Notes under the pieces: model-generated
Seen by the model: only the letters and a program-made list of their open reading frames with translations
What the model was told of the DNA's origin: nothing
The model's database searches: none
Translations under genes and position numbers: made by a program
Shown here: piece after piece, positions 60,345-64,000 of the stretch
How positions within the stretch are numbered: position 1 is the first letter of the stretch
Layout: each line of letters opens with the position of its first letter
Source: UMGS172 sp045578845
GTDB taxonomy: Bacteria > Bacillota > Clostridia > Oscillospirales > Acutalibacteraceae
Direction of reading: 5' to 3'
Assembly (NCBI GenBank): GCA_045578845.1
Contig: JAZNLA010000070.1
Span: 1 to 64,000, forward strand
DNA: 64,000 bases

Positions 60345-61376
60345 TTAGTTATTTATCTCTTTACCTCGAAGTTGTCCGCATGAAGCGTCAATATCCGAGC
60401 CTAATGTACGTCTTATAGTAGTATTTATGCCGTAAGAATTTAAAGTATTGCAAAAATGCTCAATCTTTGCTCGGTCAGGTTTTTTGTATGTGTTTTCTTT
60501 AACAGGATTGGCAGGTATTAGATTTACATGGCATAACATACCTTTAAGCAAACCTGCCAGTTGCTTGGCACAATCGTCACTGTTGTTTAATCCGTCGATA
60601 ACGGCATACTCAAATGAAATCCTGCGACCGGTAACACTAATATAATCCTTACATGCTTTAATAAGTTCTGCTATATTCCAACTTCGGTTTACCTTCATAA
60701 TAGAACTTCTTATTTGGTCGTTCGGTGCATGAAGTGAAATCGACAGTGTAAGCGGAAAATTATACTCAGCAAGTTTATAAATACCCGGTACAACACCTGA
60801 TGTTGACAGCGAAATATGCCTCATTCCGATATTTAAACCTTTTTCATCGGTAACAAGTTTTAAAAATCTCACTACATTATCAAGGTTATCCATTGGTTCG
60901 CCCATACCCATAAGAACAATATTAGAAATTTTAATTCCTTTATCCTTTTGAGCAGTGGTGATTTGAGCAAGCATTTCAGAGGCAGTTAAATTTCGTGTCA
61001 GTCCGTTTAAACCTGAGGCACAAAAACTGCAACCCATTCGGCAACCGACCTGAGTAGAAATACAAATGGAATATCCATGATTATACTTCATAAGTACGGA
61101 TTCCACCAATTCCCCATCATGCATCTCATACAAGTATTTTACAGTATCATCTACCTTGGATTCAAGTCTTTTTTTGACATTTGCGGTTACAATATAGTAA
61201 CCTTCTGCTAATTTTTGACGAAAATTAGCAGGAATATTGCTCATTTCGCTGAAATCTTCAATTCCTTTTTGTAACCAAGAGAAAATTTGACCCGCTCTAA
61301 ACATAGGTTGACAGTTTTTAGTTACTATTTCGGTTATTTCGTCAAAATACAAAGACCTTATATCAATTTTATTCAC
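60345..61376 (-). CDS. rlmN: Dual-specificity 23S rRNA/tRNA adenine C2 methyltransferase RlmN
   Basis: A 343-residue radical SAM methyltransferase for A2503 of 23S rRNA and A37 of some tRNAs. The cluster motif is CRMGCSFCASG, GMGEPMDN follows, and the resolving Cys is in SDIDASCGQL at the C-terminus. I choose GTG 61376, with AAAGGA 7 nt upstream, giving the usual length; it overlaps rsmB by 8 nt. Longer in-frame forms would begin inside rsmB. Confidence 0.95.
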   Translation of the reverse strand: MNKIDIRSLYFDEITEIVTKNCQPMFRAGQIFSWLQKGIEDFSEMSNIPANFRQKLAEGYYIVTANVKKRLESKVDDTVKYLYEMHDGELVESVLMKYNHGYSICISTQVGCRMGCSFCASGLNGLTRNLTASEMLAQITTAQKDKGIKISNIVLMGMGEPMDNLDNVVRFLKLVTDEKGLNIGMRHISLSTSGVVPGIYKLAEYNFPLTLSISLHAPNDQIRSSIMKVNRSWNIAELIKACKDYISVTGRRISFEYAVIDGLNNSDDCAKQLAGLLKGMLCHVNLIPANPVKENTYKKPDRAKIEHFCNTLNSYGINTTIRRTLGSDIDASCGQLRGKEINN

Positions 61377-62649
61377 AAGTTGTCCTTTCCATGATTGAAA
61401 AATAAAATCCGTCAGTGTTATCATTTTGAGGCATTAATGTTCGTTCTTCTTCTAATTTAAATTCACTATGAGAACTTAAGAACTTAGCAACAACATCACT
61501 GTTTTCTGCGTTTCTTAAAGTACAGGTGGAATACATGATTTTACCGTTAGGTTTTAAGTATTTAACCGATGTTTCAAGTATTTTTAACTGTAATTCAGGC
61601 AACGAATCATAATCATTTATACTTTTATATTTAATTTCGGGTTTACGGCGGATAACACCGAGTCCCGAACATGGTACATCACATATTATTCGGTCAAATA
61701 ACCCTAAATTCGGGTTATATACACTCGCATCATTTACTATTGATTTAATATTAAAAAAACCTAATCTTTTGGCACCGTTGTGTACAAGCCCTACCCTTTT
61801 TTCGTATATATCGCATGATGTAACACTTCCTGTACCGTTTAGTAAACAAGCGGCAGTAAAACTTTTACCGCCCGGTGCCGAACAGACGTCTAAAACCGAC
61901 ATATTAGTGCCTATATAAAGAGAATTTACGGCAATTTGTGATGCTTTATCTTGAATGAAAAATAAGCCGTCTTTAAATTCTTTTGATTTTAGTGCCAAGC
62001 CGACATTTTCTACCCAAAATGCACCTTTAAGTTCTATAGCCTCACATATAACACCCTGCGATTTTAAAGAAGATAAAAGCACTTCAGTATCGGTTTTTAT
62101 ATTATTTACCCTCGCGTATGTTACGGGAGAGTTTAAAGATTCCTCTAAAAATTTTATTGCCTCGGTTTCAGAATAATCGGTTTTTAGTGATTTGATGATT
62201 TCCTTAGGACATGAATATTTAATGCTTTCGTCTGCATTATCAATATTTTTAAGTATCAATTCCTTGTTATTTGATACATTTCTTAATACGGCATTAACAA
62301 AACCTGCCGCAAAGCGTTGCTTGGAATTTTTTACTATATTAACCGATTCATTAACTGCCGCTGACGAAGGAACTTTGTCCATATAAAGTATTTGATAAAT
62401 CCCTGTTTTAAGCAAAGCAGATACAAACGGATGAAGTTTTGATTTACCGCTTTTAGAGTAGGTTTCTATAACATAATCTAAGGTGATTTTACGCTGTAGA
62501 CACCCGTATATCAGTAAAGTTGCAAACGCAGAGTCTTTTGTGTCTAACTCTGCTTCTTTTATTTTAATGTCAGCAGTAATATTTGAATAACTTTTATTTC
62601 GTTCAATATCGGCAATAACCTTTACCGCTATACTTCTTGCGTTTTTCAA
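61369..62649 (-). CDS. rsmB: 16S rRNA cytosine C5-methyltransferase RsmB
   Basis: A 426-residue enzyme methylating C967 of 16S rRNA. An N-terminal NusB-like domain (~1-135) precedes the methyltransferase: SAM site DVCSAPGGKSF, CDVPCSGLGVIRRKPEIKY (catalytic motif IV) and STCTL (motif VI Cys). Overlaps fmt by 4 nt. Confidence 0.95.
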   Translation of the reverse strand: MKNARSIAVKVIADIERNKSYSNITADIKIKEAELDTKDSAFATLLIYGCLQRKITLDYVIETYSKSGKSKLHPFVSALLKTGIYQILYMDKVPSSAAVNESVNIVKNSKQRFAAGFVNAVLRNVSNNKELILKNIDNADESIKYSCPKEIIKSLKTDYSETEAIKFLEESLNSPVTYARVNNIKTDTEVLLSSLKSQGVICEAIELKGAFWVENVGLALKSKEFKDGLFFIQDKASQIAVNSLYIGTNMSVLDVCSAPGGKSFTAACLLNGTGSVTSCDIYEKRVGLVHNGAKRLGFFNIKSIVNDASVYNPNLGLFDRIICDVPCSGLGVIRRKPEIKYKSINDYDSLPELQLKILETSVKYLKPNGKIMYSTCTLRNAENSDVVAKFLSSHSEFKLEEERTLMPQNDNTDGFYFSIMERTTCE

Positions 62650-63569
62650 AGCCTTGTACCTATTTCAACCGAGTGTCCATTAAGCAGTGCTTTAGAGGAC
62701 ATAACACCTTTGCCTTCGGGTTGAACTTCTAACAGTTTAAGTGAGGTACCGTCTCCGCAAGCAACGGTTAAGCCGCTTTTGTTTTCGATTACAGTGCCGG
62801 CACTACATTCCGTACTGTCGCCGATTTCGGCTTTAATAATTTTAACCCTTAATCCGTCAAGATAAAAGTATGCCGACGGCCAAGGGGTAAATGCCCTTAT
62901 TTTACAGTCGATTTTCTGAGCAGTATCTTTAAAATTGACAAGTCCCATTTCTTTTTTTATTATGGGTGCATAGGTTACACCGTCTTCGGGTTGCTTTTTC
63001 GGTGTGACAGTGCCTTTTTCGAGTGAGGTTACGGTATCAACCAATAATTTTGCACCGATTTCGGCTAAGCGGTCATGTAAAGTTTTGAAGTTATCTGTAG
63101 GCAAAATGGGTGTTTCTGCGGTAAGTAACATATCACCTGTATCCATACCCTCATCCATAAGCATGGTTGTAACACCTGTTTTTTTATCACCGCAGTAAAT
63201 TGACCACTGTATGGGCGAAGCACCTCTATACTTTGGCAGAAGTGATGCATGTCCGTTAACACAACCGTATTTAGGTAATTTTAAAATATTTTCGGGTAAA
63301 ATTTTGCCGTAGGCTACAACCGCAATTAAATCGGGATTAAGCGATTTTAAAAGCAGGTTGGTTTCTTCTGTTTTAACCGATTTCGGTTGATATACATTAA
63401 GACCTAAACCCTCGGCAAACACCTTTACAGGTGGTTTTGTTAAGGCCATTTTCCTGCCCTGCGGTTTATCGGGTTGGGTAAATACACCGACAATTTCATG
63501 ACCTGCCAAATGTAAAGCGTTAAGCGAATTTACAGCAAAATCGGGTGTTCCCATAAAAATAATTCTCAT
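62646..63569 (-). CDS. fmt: Methionyl-tRNA formyltransferase
   Basis: A 307-residue enzyme that formylates initiator Met-tRNA using formyl-tetrahydrofolate. MRIIFMGTPDFAV at the start, GCVNGHASLLPKYRGASPIQ with the catalytic Asn-His, and the Asp in DEGMDTGDML are all present. The C-terminal OB-like domain starts near residue 205. GAGG precedes the ATG. Pairs with def, which removes the formyl group later. Confidence 0.96.
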   Translation of the reverse strand: MRIIFMGTPDFAVNSLNALHLAGHEIVGVFTQPDKPQGRKMALTKPPVKVFAEGLGLNVYQPKSVKTEETNLLLKSLNPDLIAVVAYGKILPENILKLPKYGCVNGHASLLPKYRGASPIQWSIYCGDKKTGVTTMLMDEGMDTGDMLLTAETPILPTDNFKTLHDRLAEIGAKLLVDTVTSLEKGTVTPKKQPEDGVTYAPIIKKEMGLVNFKDTAQKIDCKIRAFTPWPSAYFYLDGLRVKIIKAEIGDSTECSAGTVIENKSGLTVACGDGTSLKLLEVQPEGKGVMSSKALLNGHSVEIGTRL

Positions 63570-63586
63570 CTAAAACTACCTCAAAG

Positions 63587-64000
63587 TTATTTGTTAATAA
63601 GTTTATCTTTGTATAAAACACCGTTCAAATGGTCGATTTCATGACAAAAAGCACGTGCTTTGAGCCCTTCACCCGAAACTGTAAAAGTATTGCCTAATCT
63701 ATCCTGTGCTTTAACGGTAACATTCATGGGGCGGCGGGTATATCCTTGTTCATCAGGGCAAGAAAGACAGCCTTCTACCTCTTCTTGAACACCGCTTTCC
63801 TCTATGATAACGGGATTGACAAGTTCAATGACACCGTCACCTACATCAACAACACAAACTCTGCGTAAAATACCGACCTGAGGTGCGGCAAGACCGCAAC
63901 CTTCGGCATCGTTCATGGTATCAATCATATCGTCAAGTAAAATTGACAACTTTTCGTCAAAATTCAAAACACTGCGGGAAACCTTGCGAAGTACAGGGTC
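63587..64000 (-). CDS. def: Peptide deformylase, 5' end outside the window
   Basis: At least 137 residues; the open frame continues past the right edge, where it reads DPVLRKVSRSVLNFDEK as expected a few residues from the start. Metal and active-site motifs: GCGLAAPQVG (motif 1), EGCLSCPD (motif 2 with Cys ligand) and FCHEIDHLNGVL (motif 3, HExxH). Removes the N-formyl group from nascent proteins. The stop lies 17 nt before fmt. Confidence 0.95.
   Translation of the reverse strand, partial: DPVLRKVSRSVLNFDEKLSILLDDMIDTMNDAEGCGLAAPQVGILRRVCVVDVGDGVIELVNPVIIEESGVQEEVEGCLSCPDEQGYTRRPMNVTVKAQDRLGNTFTVSGEGLKARAFCHEIDHLNGVLYKDKLINK

Overview
The window looks like the chromosome of a low-GC, spore-forming member of the Clostridia, most likely an Oscillospirales/Ruminococcaceae-type gut bacterium. 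Reasons: AT-rich coding sequence with AGGAGG-type ribosome binding sites and several TTG/GTG starts; sporulation genes (sigE-spoIIGA, spoVM, a SipL-type coat protein, a YabM/SpoVB-type flippase); an ECF-type vitamin transporter; SAM-I and FMN riboswitches; and a def-fmt-rsmB-rlmN-prpC-prkC-rsgA-thiN-spoVM gene order close to that of Bacillus and Clostridium. No species can be assigned from the sequence alone.

Layout. 1-9.8 kb, minus strand: mazG (cut by the edge), YabM-like flippase, MTA/SAH nucleosidase, hemZ, a metallo-beta-lactamase hydrolase, dtd, relA and recJ. 9.9-12.1 kb, plus strand: a small membrane protein, smpB, an esterase and the tmRNA gene ssrA, so the two parts of the trans-translation system sit together. 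12.1-19.7 kb: a mobile island inserted at the exact 3' end of ssrA. It carries a tyrosine integrase, a repeat-rich non-coding stretch, a restriction-modification system (N6-adenine methyltransferase, two paralogous putative endonuclease subunits, a controller protein) and a large serine recombinase. 19.8-30.7 kb, minus strand: tRNA-Arg and tRNA-Gly, clpE, a cvpA-like gene, truA, ecfT-ecfA2-ecfA1, an RNA methyltransferase-like gene and ruvB-ruvA-ruvC. 30.9-35.0 kb, plus strand: a structured leader RNA and potABCD. Then come an IS200-type remnant, mntP, a histidine phosphatase, maf and small genes, and a heterodimeric ABC exporter.

42-44.7 kb: metK behind a SAM-I riboswitch and ribU behind an FMN riboswitch. 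44.7-49.3 kb: two large exported cell-wall proteins. 49.3-50.9 kb: sigE-spoIIGA with a Spo0A box. 51-54 kb: feoA-feoB and a Cys-rich partner behind a perfect 22-bp palindrome. 54-64 kb, minus strand: sipL, spoVM, thiN, rsgA, prkC, prpC, rlmN, rsmB, fmt and def.

The most notable part is the 7.5-kb island. A 10-bp direct repeat marks both junctions. Joining the two element ends in silico gives a 53-bp attP-like site with 7-bp inverted arms, which supports the serine recombinase as the integrase. In the integrated state the recombinase frame runs across the junction into the old ssrA terminator, so its C-terminal tail is host-encoded. The cargo appears to be a C-protein-controlled type II restriction-modification system with a two-subunit nuclease and one methyltransferase that carries two N-terminal helix-turn-helix modules. 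Other items worth attention are the potABCD leader RNA, a catalytically degenerate GHL10-like domain fused to a peptidoglycan amidase, and a compact spoVM / small membrane protein / sipL group.
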